The notes under the pieces were generated by a model. The model made no database searches and was not told where the DNA came from. It saw only the letters and a list, made by a program, of their open reading frames with translations. Of a DNA stretch of 42,482 nt, positions 10,001-18,309 are shown one piece after another. Origin of the DNA: Firmicutes bacterium UBA4881 (GTDB lineage Bacteria > Bacillota > DTU065). Made by a program: the position numbers and the translations under genes. Each line of letters begins with the position of its first letter. The first letter of the stretch is position 1. The stretch covers positions 1-42,482 of the forward strand of contig DHDH01000028.1 in assembly GCA_002399235.1 (NCBI GenBank), in the 5' to 3' direction.

Positions 10001-10395
10001 TGATTGACCGCTTTGTACTGTTCTGCTAAAACAACATCCCCTAGAGGGGTAACCTCTACTAAACGCTGATGATTGGATTTCGTGCTACCATCCTCTGCAC
10101 GACTAAAACTTCTCTCTACTCTATATCTTTTGGGGTTTTTATCACCTAACTCAAATATAAATGAAACTGCAGCTTCGGTTTCATTCATGTTGATCATACG
10201 TCGCATGGCTTCGCCTGCTTCTTTATTGCTTTTAGCATAAAGAGCATAGGTCATAGCATCAAGGATACTTGATTTACCGCTACCTGTAGGGCCAAAGATG
10301 CCAAAAACACCGCCACCTGTGAGATATTCAAAGTCTATAGTCTGGGTCTCGCGGAAGCTATTAATGTTTTGCAGAGTTAGCTTAATCGGTCTCAT
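7057..10395 (-). CDS. sbcC: SbcC, ATPase subunit of the SbcCD nuclease
   Basis: A 1112-residue SMC/Rad50-like ATPase that works with SbcD to cleave hairpins and blocked DNA ends during repair. Walker A GPTGSGKSS is at residues 35-43. Two very long coiled coils flank a zinc hook CPVC near residue 540. Near the C-terminus follow the signature SLSGGETFLASLALALA and Walker B FFFLDEGFGTLD. Length and order are typical of full-length SbcC. The ATG at 10393-10395 overlaps the TGA of sbcD by 4 bases (ATGA), which indicates translational coupling. Downstream there is only transposon debris. Nothing looks damaged. Confidence 0.97.
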   Translation of the reverse strand: MRPIKLTLQNINSFRETQTIDFEYLTGGGVFGIFGPTGSGKSSILDAMTYALYAKSNKEAGEAMRRMINMNETEAAVSFIFELGDKNPKRYRVERSFSRAEDGSTKSNHQRLVEVTPLGDVVLAEQYKAVNQKVEDILGLDWDDFTRAVVLPQGKFAEFLTLPGRDKRQMFERIFGLEIYGTALNQQVKKGAEKIGKELGEKRALLDGLGEVSEEKLAESKLLYENLQTDLAGLVSVNEKLKTKVNDYKKLADDFLELDTYKTALSEHQKQASEISSLKALLTSLEEALVIKPYYVNLTSARKALGLVEAIVLECGEEVAKLKPELEQAETNYKILCNEKENQEPNLVLEIQKLAEAVEIANEIATDKRYLTNLLKELNEIKSKEEELNLTLTQKKEETNTLETQRKDITNQIIDNQVDPSHREEIHRADFLLEQYKEKVKTIKKEKQSLANLDEKIQEETTNLENVNNNATIILGSYASIAKEKEVAVITLKQLIENVALMVEQLIKALAEYEKEKKAQETHELAKTIANSLKSGDPCPVCGGVFRGLHEEIHLSLSSPEKELKEAQGIALELESFLDQLTNGLLIPTDQKLPQMEVAVAGKVNSTASLEDIRRTLTVLKNDYSRWQKTLNNLLKEQTENNKERAQCESKIEAYKTQQEGYREKESALILERDDIKARLEASLGNDFETVLNEQKVEISRKDRLNQTLNNSLQAKEKLLGKLRLELNEISESFQSLNNAKLSKSLEAMNLEESMKKKIINLQSICQDAEPGALKEEKEKELSKLRENVAKAEQTVLNIKKQYEEADRSLEVNKGLRNERQEALNSALDTFNEKMQVSSIDDVKSLEELFALLVDKERFIKQVSEYEKKENEYRQNITRLEAVCVGNKITKEDYLQVKKQQEETESKIGEANKQKGSLEHLITDLTSKIQKANEVNEAIKNLTVEENRYKRLADVLKNGAFLEFVAREQLQVICRNASVKLGHLSRGRYALEIDSENNFVIRDFYNGGGYRSVSSLSGGETFLASLALALALSMQIQLRGRYPLQFFFLDEGFGTLDQELLEVVIDALERLKTENLAVGIISHVPELKARIMRQVDVVPATTSGKGSQIRKV

Positions 10396-11561
10396 ATAGC
10401 TTCCTCACCTTCACCTTCTTGCAGTTTGGCTGCAGTATTGATAAAAAGATCCACTAGATCATCGCTAGGTTCTGTACCATTTTCTTTGACATAAAAACGT
10501 CTAAATATCTCTTCTAGACTTAGTCCACTTAAGCGAACTTCTTCTTGCTTCATTTCTGGCAGAATAACTTGAATATTAACTAATCTAGGGTACAGAGATT
10601 TTAGATGCTGGATTTCATCTCTGGTTAACACTCTACCTAAATCAAGTTCTAAATAGAGATAAGCTTCTTTATCTCTACCTTCATCCATATAAGCTTGGAC
10701 TTCGGCTAAAGATTTAGACTGCCATTTAACTACCGGACGTCCTGAGCTTAAAAAGAGCTCTTTCGTAGTTGCCACTTGATCTCTTTTTACTTCCAAAAGA
10801 GTTACTGACTTGGCTTGTCCAATTTCAGACAAGCTATATATAAGTGGCGAACCAGCATAGCGAATCTTCTCATGCCCATTAATTACTTGAGGCCGATGCA
10901 TGTGACCTAAAGCTACATACTGAGCACTCTCAGGGAAAAGATCAGCATTAATTCTATAAGCTCCCCCAATCGCTAGTGGTCTCTCTGATTCACATGCTTC
11001 TGAACCTAATACCAGGAGGTGAGCGGCTATTATATTAACCCCATCTGGGGAAAAGGAATGTGCTGTTTGGCTAAATATCTCGCTCATTAGGTTGTCATAC
11101 CCTTTTTGCAAGGCACTCTCTTTAAAATCAGAAGCTAATACGCGGCCTAAGCGGGCTTCAGAAATATAAGGAAGTGGCAAAAGATTCAGTTGCTCTTTAG
11201 AGTGTGGTCCCACTAACTTAAGTGTATTCCAGTTGGCCTCGCCTAAAAGATAGATTCCTGCTCTTTTGGCTAAGCTCTGTGGAGCTTGTATTCTATCTGG
11301 ATTATCATGGTTACCAGCAATAACAACAACTGTAGCACCTGCTTTTTGAGTAAGTCCTTCTAAAGAATAATAAAAGAGCCGTTCAGCTTGTGCTGAGGGA
11401 TTTTGAGTGTCAAAAACATCTCCTGAAATAAGCACAAAGTCCACTTTAGTATCAGTAGCCATCTCCACAATTTCCTCTATAAAAGCTACTTGTTCTTCTT
11501 CTCTACTAAACCCATCTAGAGTGCGACCTAAATGCCAGTCGGCAGTATGTAGTAATCTCAA
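10392..11561 (-). CDS. sbcD: SbcD, nuclease subunit of SbcCD
   Basis: A 389-residue Mre11-type metallophosphoesterase, the nuclease partner of SbcC. Metal-binding motifs in order: TADWHLG (Asp8, His10), SGDVFD (Asp48), GNHDNPDR (84-86) and GHMHRP near 220. The start is TTG at 11559-11561, supported by GGGAGG seven bases upstream; no ATG fits the conserved N-terminus. It is the first gene of a two-gene operon with sbcC, overlapping it by 4 bases. The C-terminal capping region, ending in an acidic tail, is of normal length. Confidence 0.96.
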   Translation of the reverse strand: MRLLHTADWHLGRTLDGFSREEEQVAFIEEIVEMATDTKVDFVLISGDVFDTQNPSAQAERLFYYSLEGLTQKAGATVVVIAGNHDNPDRIQAPQSLAKRAGIYLLGEANWNTLKLVGPHSKEQLNLLPLPYISEARLGRVLASDFKESALQKGYDNLMSEIFSQTAHSFSPDGVNIIAAHLLVLGSEACESERPLAIGGAYRINADLFPESAQYVALGHMHRPQVINGHEKIRYAGSPLIYSLSEIGQAKSVTLLEVKRDQVATTKELFLSSGRPVVKWQSKSLAEVQAYMDEGRDKEAYLYLELDLGRVLTRDEIQHLKSLYPRLVNIQVILPEMKQEEVRLSGLSLEEIFRRFYVKENGTEPSDDLVDLFINTAAKLQEGEGEEAI

Positions 11562-11626
11562 TTTATGGCCTCCCTTGGGAATTGTTCGTTAAATTTAGCT
11601 TTTCCGGATTAGGTATTTTTTGAGTC

Positions 11627-11761
11627 TTACCTGCCCCCTTTCTTCTCCTTCTTTTCTGGTTTTTGCCAGCTACTTCCTTCTATTGCATTAATCATTAAGA
11701 CCAACACCCTGCAAAAGCTGCCTACACCCAAGAATAAAATTATTACCCTAAGGTTCTCCAC
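11627..11761 (-). CDS. Possible small single-span membrane protein
   Basis: The open frame extends from 11830 to a TAA at 11627-11629. The only usable early start is a GTG at 11761, giving 44 residues: a hydrophobic stretch (VIILFLGVGSF...VLVLMI) followed by a very basic tail rich in Lys. It lies 66 bases upstream of sbcD on the same strand. The hydrophobic-then-basic arrangement is what a small membrane protein looks like, but the ribosome binding site is poor and I recognise no family. Confidence 0.25.
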   Translation of the reverse strand: MENLRVIILFLGVGSFCRVLVLMINAIEGSSWQKPEKKEKKGGR

Positions 11762-11899
11762 TATCTGCTGTTTAATTTTACATGCTAGCTCTTTAAAAAA
11801 TTTCGTTCTTGAACCTAAGTAAATGAGCCATTATTAGCTCTAAGTTTAGCCAGGTTTTCTTAACGAAAAATAATTAAGCTTGGGCTATTATGAATAAAA

Positions 11900-11955
11900 G
11901 GTTACACTTTTACCTTACAGCTACCCTTTGATTTTGTAACTGTAAAAATGTAACC
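11900..11955 (-). terminator. Terminator after the PHP gene
   Basis: GGTTACACTTTTAC at 11900-11913 pairs with GTAAAAATGTAACC at 11942-11955 (one mismatch). On the minus strand the stem is followed by TTTTATTC, and it begins about 10 bases after the PHP stop. The plus-strand side also has a T-rich tail, but no plus-strand gene feeds it. Confidence 0.65.
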
Positions 11956-11964
11956 TTCTTCTTT

Positions 11965-13371
11965 TTAATATTGACGGTAAAAGATCGGATTACAATAAAA
12001 CCAAGTGTCTTTCAAAGCAATCTCCTTGGTGTTAGGTCTTTCTTTGGAATCATCTATCAGAGGATTACCATTTTCATCAGTCTCATAAGGCGTGCTGGGT
12101 GCTAAGTTAGTACCCCTTAACCGGAAATAACCACTTAAATATGGTAATTCTAATTTGGTTCTGAATTCATAGACCTTCTCTGATATCTGTTGCATCTCAG
12201 TTAGGTTTATCCGCAAGTAAACTTTAGCTGATGGATTTTCGTCGCTATCATAATCTTTGCTACTTGGACTAAATTGAGGCTTAACCTCACCTGTAATTAG
12301 ATCTATATGGTGAAGTTTTTGGTTGGAACCTAACTGAACCTTAATTCTTAGGTTAACAGTTCTCTCGTTAGTTAGAAGCCAAGATCCCATTGTCTTTTTT
12401 GAAGAAGATGATTCTAGGTAAAAATCTAGATCGGTGATAAGATCGCCTGTGCTCACAAAAGCTTGACCGCTTTTAATACTTTTAAGTAAGTTTTCTTTAC
12501 TTAATTCCTCAAAGAATAGATAGGTCTTGGTATATTCACCTGGGTATGGATCGAGCTTTTCACCAGCTTCATGAAAATCTGAGTTACCAAAAACATAAAA
12601 CCTTCTTCCTTCACCAAGTAAACTATCCCACATCCCCCCTACTTTAGCGAGGAAATAATCAGCTCCTCCATAGGTTCTGTGTAAGTAGCTGTCACTACCA
12701 TTTTCATGCCAATAACAACCTCTTACTGTCCTAAATTGATGTCCAGGTATGCCCTCAAAACCATTCACAATTTTAGGTGCAGCATCCTGCAGAGCTCGCA
12801 TAAAACGAGGACTAAAGGCTTTAAATGTTGAGGGGTGATTAATAATAAAATAGCTAGTCTCAGAATAATTTTTTTCTAGGTATTTTACAGCTAAGATAGC
12901 ATCTTCATAAGACTCATTGTTTTTTTCTAACGATAAGCTCTGATCTAGATCCATAGCATCAAAACAATACTCGAAATTGGCTAAAGCATTAGGTTCATCT
13001 TCTAAGATAGCTACACAAGCATGTCCCTTTGGCGGCACGTTTAACTCAACACTATGAATTATTAACTTATTTGGATACTGGGTTCTTAGTTTATTCAGCA
13101 TAGGTTCGCCATAGTCAATTATTGATTGGGAACGCCACATATACCCTTTCTTACCATATATTTCTCCCCTAATTCCCTGGGGATTAGTACTAATTAGGGG
13201 GTTACCATCAGTATCTCTTTTAAAAGCACCACCATGATCGCTAACCCCTAACCAACTAAGTTTATAATCAGTAAACGCTTTACTTAAAATATCATCTAAA
13301 GTGTGCGAGCCATCTGAAAGCACACTGTGTAGATGTAGATCTCCTGGTAAATACTTTCCACTTTTATGCAT
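11965..13371 (-). CDS. PHP-domain metallohydrolase, CehA/McbA-like
   Basis: About 468 residues. The PHP (polymerase and histidinol phosphatase) fold is shown by DLHLHSVLSDG close to the N-terminus, GVSDHGG, HSVELN, INHPS and the late GNSDFHEAG, which together make the metal site. A C-terminal ~120 residues without these motifs probably form a beta-rich domain. CehA/McbA-type proteins are phosphoesterases or carbamate hydrolases; the substrate here is unknown. There is no signal peptide, so it is cytoplasmic. I start it at ATG 13371, which has AGAAGGTG seven bases upstream. A longer frame from GTG 13401 would begin inside the terminator of the preceding operon and lacks a binding site. It is monocistronic, with a terminator on each side. 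Confidence 0.85.
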   Translation of the reverse strand: MHKSGKYLPGDLHLHSVLSDGSHTLDDILSKAFTDYKLSWLGVSDHGGAFKRDTDGNPLISTNPQGIRGEIYGKKGYMWRSQSIIDYGEPMLNKLRTQYPNKLIIHSVELNVPPKGHACVAILEDEPNALANFEYCFDAMDLDQSLSLEKNNESYEDAILAVKYLEKNYSETSYFIINHPSTFKAFSPRFMRALQDAAPKIVNGFEGIPGHQFRTVRGCYWHENGSDSYLHRTYGGADYFLAKVGGMWDSLLGEGRRFYVFGNSDFHEAGEKLDPYPGEYTKTYLFFEELSKENLLKSIKSGQAFVSTGDLITDLDFYLESSSSKKTMGSWLLTNERTVNLRIKVQLGSNQKLHHIDLITGEVKPQFSPSSKDYDSDENPSAKVYLRINLTEMQQISEKVYEFRTKLELPYLSGYFRLRGTNLAPSTPYETDENGNPLIDDSKERPNTKEIALKDTWFYCNPIFYRQY

Positions 13372-13405
13372 TTTGAGAACACCTTCTTTATCTTCAAACA
13401 CTATT

Positions 13406-13434
13406 AAAAGAGACAGTTGGTAGCTGTCTCTTTT
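13406..13434 (-). terminator. Terminator of the dynamin operon
   Basis: Perfect 11-bp stem AAAAGAGACAG (13406-13416) and CTGTCTCTTTT (13424-13434), loop 7. On the minus strand it lies 9 bases after the stop of the second dynamin gene and ends in TTTTAATAGTGTTT. It separates this operon from the PHP gene, which begins only 35 bases further on. Confidence 0.85.
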
Positions 13435-13442
13435 AGTAGTGT

Positions 13443-15221
13443 TTATATATAATTAGCTTTGAATTGTTCTAACTTAGTTAAATAAATTGATATCTCATTC
13501 TCAGCTTTTTCTAGTTTAGCTAAATCCCAATTGGGAATTAGTTCCGAAAGGTAAGCTTCCTGCAAAAGGTTCACTGTTCGTTCGCTGTTTTTATGGAGAT
13601 TACTAAGAACCTTACCTTCAATAATGTTCTGCCATAATTCATCTCTAGCTTGACTAACTGCTGCTCGAAGTTCTGCTACAAACTCTCTTTTATCTTTATC
13701 AGCTTGCCAAGCTTTGGAGAACATACCTGTTAATCCTCCTACTATAGCTAGTGGTGGCAAAAAGGTAAGCATCGCTGAACCGAGTGATATATAAGTAGCA
13801 GCAGGGCCTATAAATGCTGTGTATGATGCTAAACCAAGACCAAAGGCAGTACCGACAAAGATACCTTGACCTAAACCGTCAACTGCGGCAGCGTCAGTGT
13901 TTAACTCGGTTTTTTTTAAGTTCCCAGTCACAGCAAAACGCTCAATTCGATCAAACTCTTCTAACATTCGTAGTTTTGAATCTTGTATTTCTTTTGCAGC
14001 TTCCCACCACTCATTAGAATACATCTTCGAGATAACTGTTTCTGTTTCTTCCCACCACTTTTGAATAACTGCTGTACCAAAAGAGGAGTTAATCTCTTGG
14101 GTCAGTTTAGCTTTTTCGTCAATAGTAGTACTCGCAGATAGTTTTTGAATTCGTTCATCTAGCAATTGTAGTTCTTCGGCAAACAATACCTCATAAACTT
14201 GCAACCTTAAATAGCTTTCTATCTTCCGCTCAATCTCTAAAGCTCTGAGTTCTAGCTCCTTCTCATAGATTACCACTTCGTTGTGATAATCATCAATTAC
14301 TTTGAGAAATTTTTTATGCGCATTAGTAAACTTTTCTAGTAAAGCTTTAGAAGCAGACTGAATACTTTCTTCTTTTACTTGCCAGGCTTTAAGACCAATC
14401 TCTTCGCGTAAGTATTTTAATAGCTCCTCTAGGCCACTTTCTAGATGTTGACGATTACTTTGGTTTTTTACCCCTTGCCAAGCTTTATAGGCGCTTAAGG
14501 GGAATATTTTTTCGAGATAGATACCCAGCTGAGCTTCAACATAATCTGTAACGCGATCTATATCACCATCGAGTTGATCAATCTTATTTATAATTCCTAA
14601 AATCGGTTTACCATAGCTAGCAACATCAGCTATCTCTTTTGTGATATCGTTTTGACCTAAATGATTCGCATTCAATACCCAAAGAACAACATCAGCTTCT
14701 TTAATATAGTTCTTGGCGGTAGCATAGTTTGCAGCAGTAATACTCAATATGCCAGGGGTATCGACAACGTAAAATTCTTTCAAATTCTCCAGTGGTAAAC
14801 CTATACTAACAGTCACTGAACCACGAAAATAGTCTTGATTACCTCGATTAAAATCAAGGATAGCAAAGATTCTATCAGCGTTACCACTAACAATCTCCTG
14901 TCCATCACGTTGTATAATACCATAGGGCTTAGGAGCATACCCTACCTCAATAATAGCTGCTGTTGTTTCTAACACATCGGTAGGTGATATCTCTGCTCCT
15001 ACTAAAGCATTTATTAGTGTAGACTTACCTGCTTTTACTTCTCCCATCACTACTACTTTTAGAGGTGTTGATACATTTTTTATTAGTGCATCTATAGTAG
15101 CAAAGCAGTCTGGCATTTCTTCGAAGATTTTTTCGGTTCCCATGTCCTGGAGGTTTTCGTACAAAATTGGTGTTTGGTGCATCAAGCTATTTAAATTAGT
15201 TAGAGTTTCTTGCCAATTCAA
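13443..15221 (-). CDS. Dynamin-like GTPase, second of the pair
   Basis: A large GTPase of ~592 residues that probably binds or remodels membrane. The G domain is N-terminal: P-loop GEVKAGKST at ~60-68, G3 VDTPGI and G4 NKID. A helical stalk follows. A long hydrophobic, Gly/Ala-rich segment near residues 440-490 is the likely membrane paddle. I start it at TTG 15221 because GGAGGAGG lies 8 bases upstream. A longer frame opens at ATG 15272 with only a weak site. With the TTG start it overlaps the upstream gene by 26 bases, so the two are translationally coupled. Bacterial dynamins often come as unequal pairs (for example DLP1/DLP2 of Campylobacter, LeoA/LeoC), and this arrangement fits that. 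The function is unknown. Confidence 0.88.
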   Translation of the reverse strand: MNWQETLTNLNSLMHQTPILYENLQDMGTEKIFEEMPDCFATIDALIKNVSTPLKVVVMGEVKAGKSTLINALVGAEISPTDVLETTAAIIEVGYAPKPYGIIQRDGQEIVSGNADRIFAILDFNRGNQDYFRGSVTVSIGLPLENLKEFYVVDTPGILSITAANYATAKNYIKEADVVLWVLNANHLGQNDITKEIADVASYGKPILGIINKIDQLDGDIDRVTDYVEAQLGIYLEKIFPLSAYKAWQGVKNQSNRQHLESGLEELLKYLREEIGLKAWQVKEESIQSASKALLEKFTNAHKKFLKVIDDYHNEVVIYEKELELRALEIERKIESYLRLQVYEVLFAEELQLLDERIQKLSASTTIDEKAKLTQEINSSFGTAVIQKWWEETETVISKMYSNEWWEAAKEIQDSKLRMLEEFDRIERFAVTGNLKKTELNTDAAAVDGLGQGIFVGTAFGLGLASYTAFIGPAATYISLGSAMLTFLPPLAIVGGLTGMFSKAWQADKDKREFVAELRAAVSQARDELWQNIIEGKVLSNLHKNSERTVNLLQEAYLSELIPNWDLAKLEKAENEISIYLTKLEQFKANYI

Positions 15222-17205
15222 TTTCCTCGCCTCCTCCAATTGCTTTTTTAAGATCAAATTCTGGTTCGACATTTTCCGAGATAATTAACCGAATGGTGTC
15301 TAATATTTTTCCAACGTTTTCTGCTTCTATACTTGGTCCGTGTAAGAAAGAATAGGTATCTTCTCTTACCTTCTCTATCTTTTCAGCAATAGTAGTTAAG
15401 CCAGTTTCCAAACTCCCTAAAAGTTCGTCAGTAGCTTTTTGGGTAATTATCTCGACACTTTTTTGTAGTTCTGAACGTAACCTAGGTAACTTATAAAAAT
15501 TAACATAGATCTGCCTTAATAATCCTGTAACCCCTGTAATCCCGGTTAAAACAAGACCAATTGGACCTAATAGTAAACCACTAGCAGCAAAAGTTAGCAC
15601 TGAGGCTATAGTAAAGTCTTCATCTCTTTGTAAAGAACCAGTAGCAAGTTCCTTCTCTGGTTTCATCTCCTTATAAACCAAAAGAACACTTTGTAAGCTT
15701 AGATTTTCAAATTCTCGAAAGACGGATTTTTTGATTAAATACCGACTATTACGTTCCAAAGCTTCGATCATCTTATACTGCCATGAATTAAGATAGTTAA
15801 CAAAATAAGTTTCCCTAAAGATACTTTCTCTTAAAAGTCTCTCTTTTGCTGACTCACTTAGTTCTGGGCGTAATAAGGTTTCTGCTAATTTACCAATATT
15901 AGCGGTAACATCCTTAGTATAATTATCTAAAAATAGAGCTAGTTCTGCGGTAAAACTTTGCCTGAGTTCGTTTAGCGTCTTTTCTGTCTCTTCTTTAAGG
16001 CTATCATACTGTTTTTTATCTTTAACTAAACGTTCAGTGTACTCGTTAATACTCTGACAGAGATTATCTTGAATTAAGCGCTTACCATCTAAGGCACTTT
16101 TATATTTTAAACTTGAAGCTTCAGCTAAAAACACATCATCAATTTCTTGTAAGAGTTTTAAAAGGCCACTTTTTTCTAGGAGTACTTCATCCTTAGTAAT
16201 TACTGCTTTCTCAGCATCTTTAGCCGAAAGAGGCACAATTTCTCGAAAAACATGACCAAATAGGCGTTTCGCTTCTTTAGTAACTTTCTCTACTGCATCA
16301 TCACCATCTTGACGCACAAGATCAATACGATTGAGAACACCTATAATATTTTGAGTTTCGCTACCTATTTTCTTTAGTGCTCCCTCGAGTTCATCGACTA
16401 TTTTTTTCGAACTGCTCGAGGCAATTTTAGTAGCATCTATTAACCATAAAACCCCATGAGCTTTATGATAATAACGTCTGATATCTTCTCTACTCTCTAA
16501 CCCAGGTGTATCTTGATATAACCCAGGTGTGTCAACAATTCGGTAGCGGGAAAGAAAAGGTCTCTTCTCGCAAGGCCATTTTACCTCTGTAATATCAGAT
16601 ATGTAGAGATGCCTCTTTAATAGAGCTTTTTTAAACTCCTCTTTCTCTTTTAAACTATCTAGATAAGGTAACATTTTTCCTAATTCTGTGACTATGAGTT
16701 TTTCTGATTCGTTTCTTTTTTGCTCTTCTAATTCAATTAACGATATAGCTTTCTGATAGTCGATCTCTTTGGTATGCCCCTCACTGTAAACAACAGTAGC
16801 TTTGCCACCAGGTTTTTCTTCATAGATATCGATCTTCCACGTTTTAGGTAAAATATCAACCTCAGCTACCTTACTACCCACTAAAGCATTGACCAAAGTA
16901 GATTTACCATACTTTCCCATACCCACAACAAAGATCATAAATTTATCACTAAGTTCGCTAGCTAGCCTGTCTAGTTCTTTGGCTCCTTCTTTTAACTCCT
17001 TGGTTAATGGTCCTAACATCTCGGAGTCGGTAGCGAAAGATAGCTTTTTGGTGTTTGTTAAAATACTTTGGCTTTTTTCTTTTAACATATTCGCTAGTTC
17101 ATTAATACCAGCTGTATAAACACGTGCTGAAAATCGGCGAAAAAGTCGTGTAATTTTTAGGGCCGCTTTTTCTTCCCACAGTTCTGTATTGTTTTTTATC
17201 ACCAT
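15196..17205 (-). CDS. Dynamin-like GTPase, first of the pair
   Basis: A 669-residue dynamin-like protein. P-loop GMGKYGKST is at 95-103, G3 VDTPGLYQDTPG follows, G4 is NRID, and then comes a long helical region. A hydrophobic patch near 535-560 (ASVLTFAASGLLLGPIG and onward) resembles the membrane-inserting paddle of bacterial dynamins. ATG at 17205 has GAGGGTG seven bases upstream. It lies 16 bases after the coiled-coil gene and overlaps the next GTPase gene, so the three form one operon. Its P-loop and stalk differ clearly from those of its partner, so this is not a recent duplication. A heteromeric GTPase assembly is the natural inference; membrane defence, stress repair or vesicle roles are all possible. 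Confidence 0.9.
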   Translation of the reverse strand: MVIKNNTELWEEKAALKITRLFRRFSARVYTAGINELANMLKEKSQSILTNTKKLSFATDSEMLGPLTKELKEGAKELDRLASELSDKFMIFVVGMGKYGKSTLVNALVGSKVAEVDILPKTWKIDIYEEKPGGKATVVYSEGHTKEIDYQKAISLIELEEQKRNESEKLIVTELGKMLPYLDSLKEKEEFKKALLKRHLYISDITEVKWPCEKRPFLSRYRIVDTPGLYQDTPGLESREDIRRYYHKAHGVLWLIDATKIASSSSKKIVDELEGALKKIGSETQNIIGVLNRIDLVRQDGDDAVEKVTKEAKRLFGHVFREIVPLSAKDAEKAVITKDEVLLEKSGLLKLLQEIDDVFLAEASSLKYKSALDGKRLIQDNLCQSINEYTERLVKDKKQYDSLKEETEKTLNELRQSFTAELALFLDNYTKDVTANIGKLAETLLRPELSESAKERLLRESIFRETYFVNYLNSWQYKMIEALERNSRYLIKKSVFREFENLSLQSVLLVYKEMKPEKELATGSLQRDEDFTIASVLTFAASGLLLGPIGLVLTGITGVTGLLRQIYVNFYKLPRLRSELQKSVEIITQKATDELLGSLETGLTTIAEKIEKVREDTYSFLHGPSIEAENVGKILDTIRLIISENVEPEFDLKKAIGGGEEIELARNSN

Positions 17206-17221
17206 TTTGTCACCCTCTTTG

Positions 17222-18124
17222 TTAGAAAAAGATCATCCAGCCAAGAAGGGTAATCGAGATTGTGCTCGTAATAATGAGAGCGATTGTTAAGCCATCTAGT
17301 TTCTTCTGCAATTGTTCCTCTCTCGCTTTGATCGCTTCTTCTGCTTTTTGTCTCAAGAGATTTTGAGAAACTATCTCAGTGTACAAGCTTTCTAGTCGCT
17401 CCCTAATCACATTTTCCAAGTTGTTTTCTTGCATTTTGCTTAAATTATCTTGCAGGAAAACAGCTTTATCATTGAGGTCCTCTAGTGAAGAATTAACTTT
17501 TGTTTCTATTTCACTTAGCTTGGATAGAAGTAAAGTTTCAACATCTTTTAAATCTTGTTTTATATCTAGATTACCAACATTAACTTTTTCAGCTGTGATT
17601 AACAGTGCTTGACTAGCTTTCTTGAGTTCGAAAATAGCGGTCTCTGCTTCGCTACTAAAAGAACGACGTATATTTAATAATTCTTTTTGTTGTTCTAGAA
17701 ATGCCTTCTGGTATTCAGCACTTCTTATTTCTATTTGCCTAAGTAATAGAGATAATCTTCTAACACCTTCGTTGATCTCTTGCAGTTTATCGGTGAGATT
17801 ATTAGTTTCATTTATCCTAGTCAGGCTTTGCTCTAATTGACCCGCTTGCTCAAACAATTGCTTAAAGTCTTCTTTATTATTATTCAAAGCCAGGATAGCC
17901 CGGTTGATAGGTTCTACGGAATCTTGGGTTAGCTTACTAAGAAAAAGAGAGTTTTGTTTTAATAGTTCTTGTAGTTTATCGATACGTATTTCAGCTTCTT
18001 TAGTCCAATGAGCTACCTCTTCGCGAAACGCTGGTGCAACAGTTACTTCCATCACTTTAGCACTGATCACGTCAACAATCTCAGCAAATTCTTTCAGTAT
18101 CTGTTGATCCATATCGCTTGGCAT
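17222..18124 (-). CDS. Tail-anchored coiled-coil protein of the dynamin operon
   Basis: About 300 residues, almost entirely predicted coiled coil (heptad-like Leu/Ile with many Glu, Lys and Gln) up to ~275, then a single C-terminal membrane span, LTIALIITSTISITLLGWMI, ending in FF. It should be anchored in the membrane with its long helix in the cytoplasm. No enzymatic motif is visible. The ATG at 18124 has GAGGTG six bases before it. A GTG three codons upstream overlaps that binding site and is rejected. It is the first gene of the operon, 16 bases before the first dynamin gene, so it may recruit or scaffold the GTPases at the membrane, as small coiled-coil partners do in other bacterial dynamin loci. 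I recognise no named family. Confidence 0.8.
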   Translation of the reverse strand: MPSDMDQQILKEFAEIVDVISAKVMEVTVAPAFREEVAHWTKEAEIRIDKLQELLKQNSLFLSKLTQDSVEPINRAILALNNNKEDFKQLFEQAGQLEQSLTRINETNNLTDKLQEINEGVRRLSLLLRQIEIRSAEYQKAFLEQQKELLNIRRSFSSEAETAIFELKKASQALLITAEKVNVGNLDIKQDLKDVETLLLSKLSEIETKVNSSLEDLNDKAVFLQDNLSKMQENNLENVIRERLESLYTEIVSQNLLRQKAEEAIKAREEQLQKKLDGLTIALIITSTISITLLGWMIFF

Positions 18125-18158
18125 GGGTTGCACCTCTTTTTCAAACTTTAACTCTCTT

Positions 18159-18164
18159 AGTATA
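18159..18164 (-). promoter_or_regulatory. Possible -10 box of the dynamin operon
   Basis: TATACT on the minus strand, 34 bases upstream of the chosen ATG at 18124. The expected -35 region is A/T rich without a good TTGACA match, so this is a weak call. Confidence 0.3.
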
Positions 18165-18199
18165 AAAAATCATCTTTTAATCTTTTAAAATACTTAGAG

Positions 18200-18220
18200 G
18201 AGGCTAAGCTACTTAGCCTC
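18200..18220. repeat. Perfect 9-bp palindrome upstream of the dynamin operon
   Basis: GAGGCTAAG and CTTAGCCTC flank a 3-base loop, with no mismatch. It lies about 36 bases upstream of the putative -10 box. There is no T-run directly after it on either strand, so it does not look like a standard terminator. It could be a regulator binding site. Confidence 0.45.
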
Positions 18221-18309
18221 AATAACGGTATATATTCTATCGTCTTTTCTAGTTATTTCCTTAAGCGAAGATAATAGGGTTTATACCCCATTTAACCTAA
18301 ACATCTTAT

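Noticed and set aside
13372..13401. GTG at 13401 as start of the PHP gene
   Set aside because: The codons lie in the 3' edge of the dynamin terminator and no binding site precedes them. ATG 13371 has a good one.
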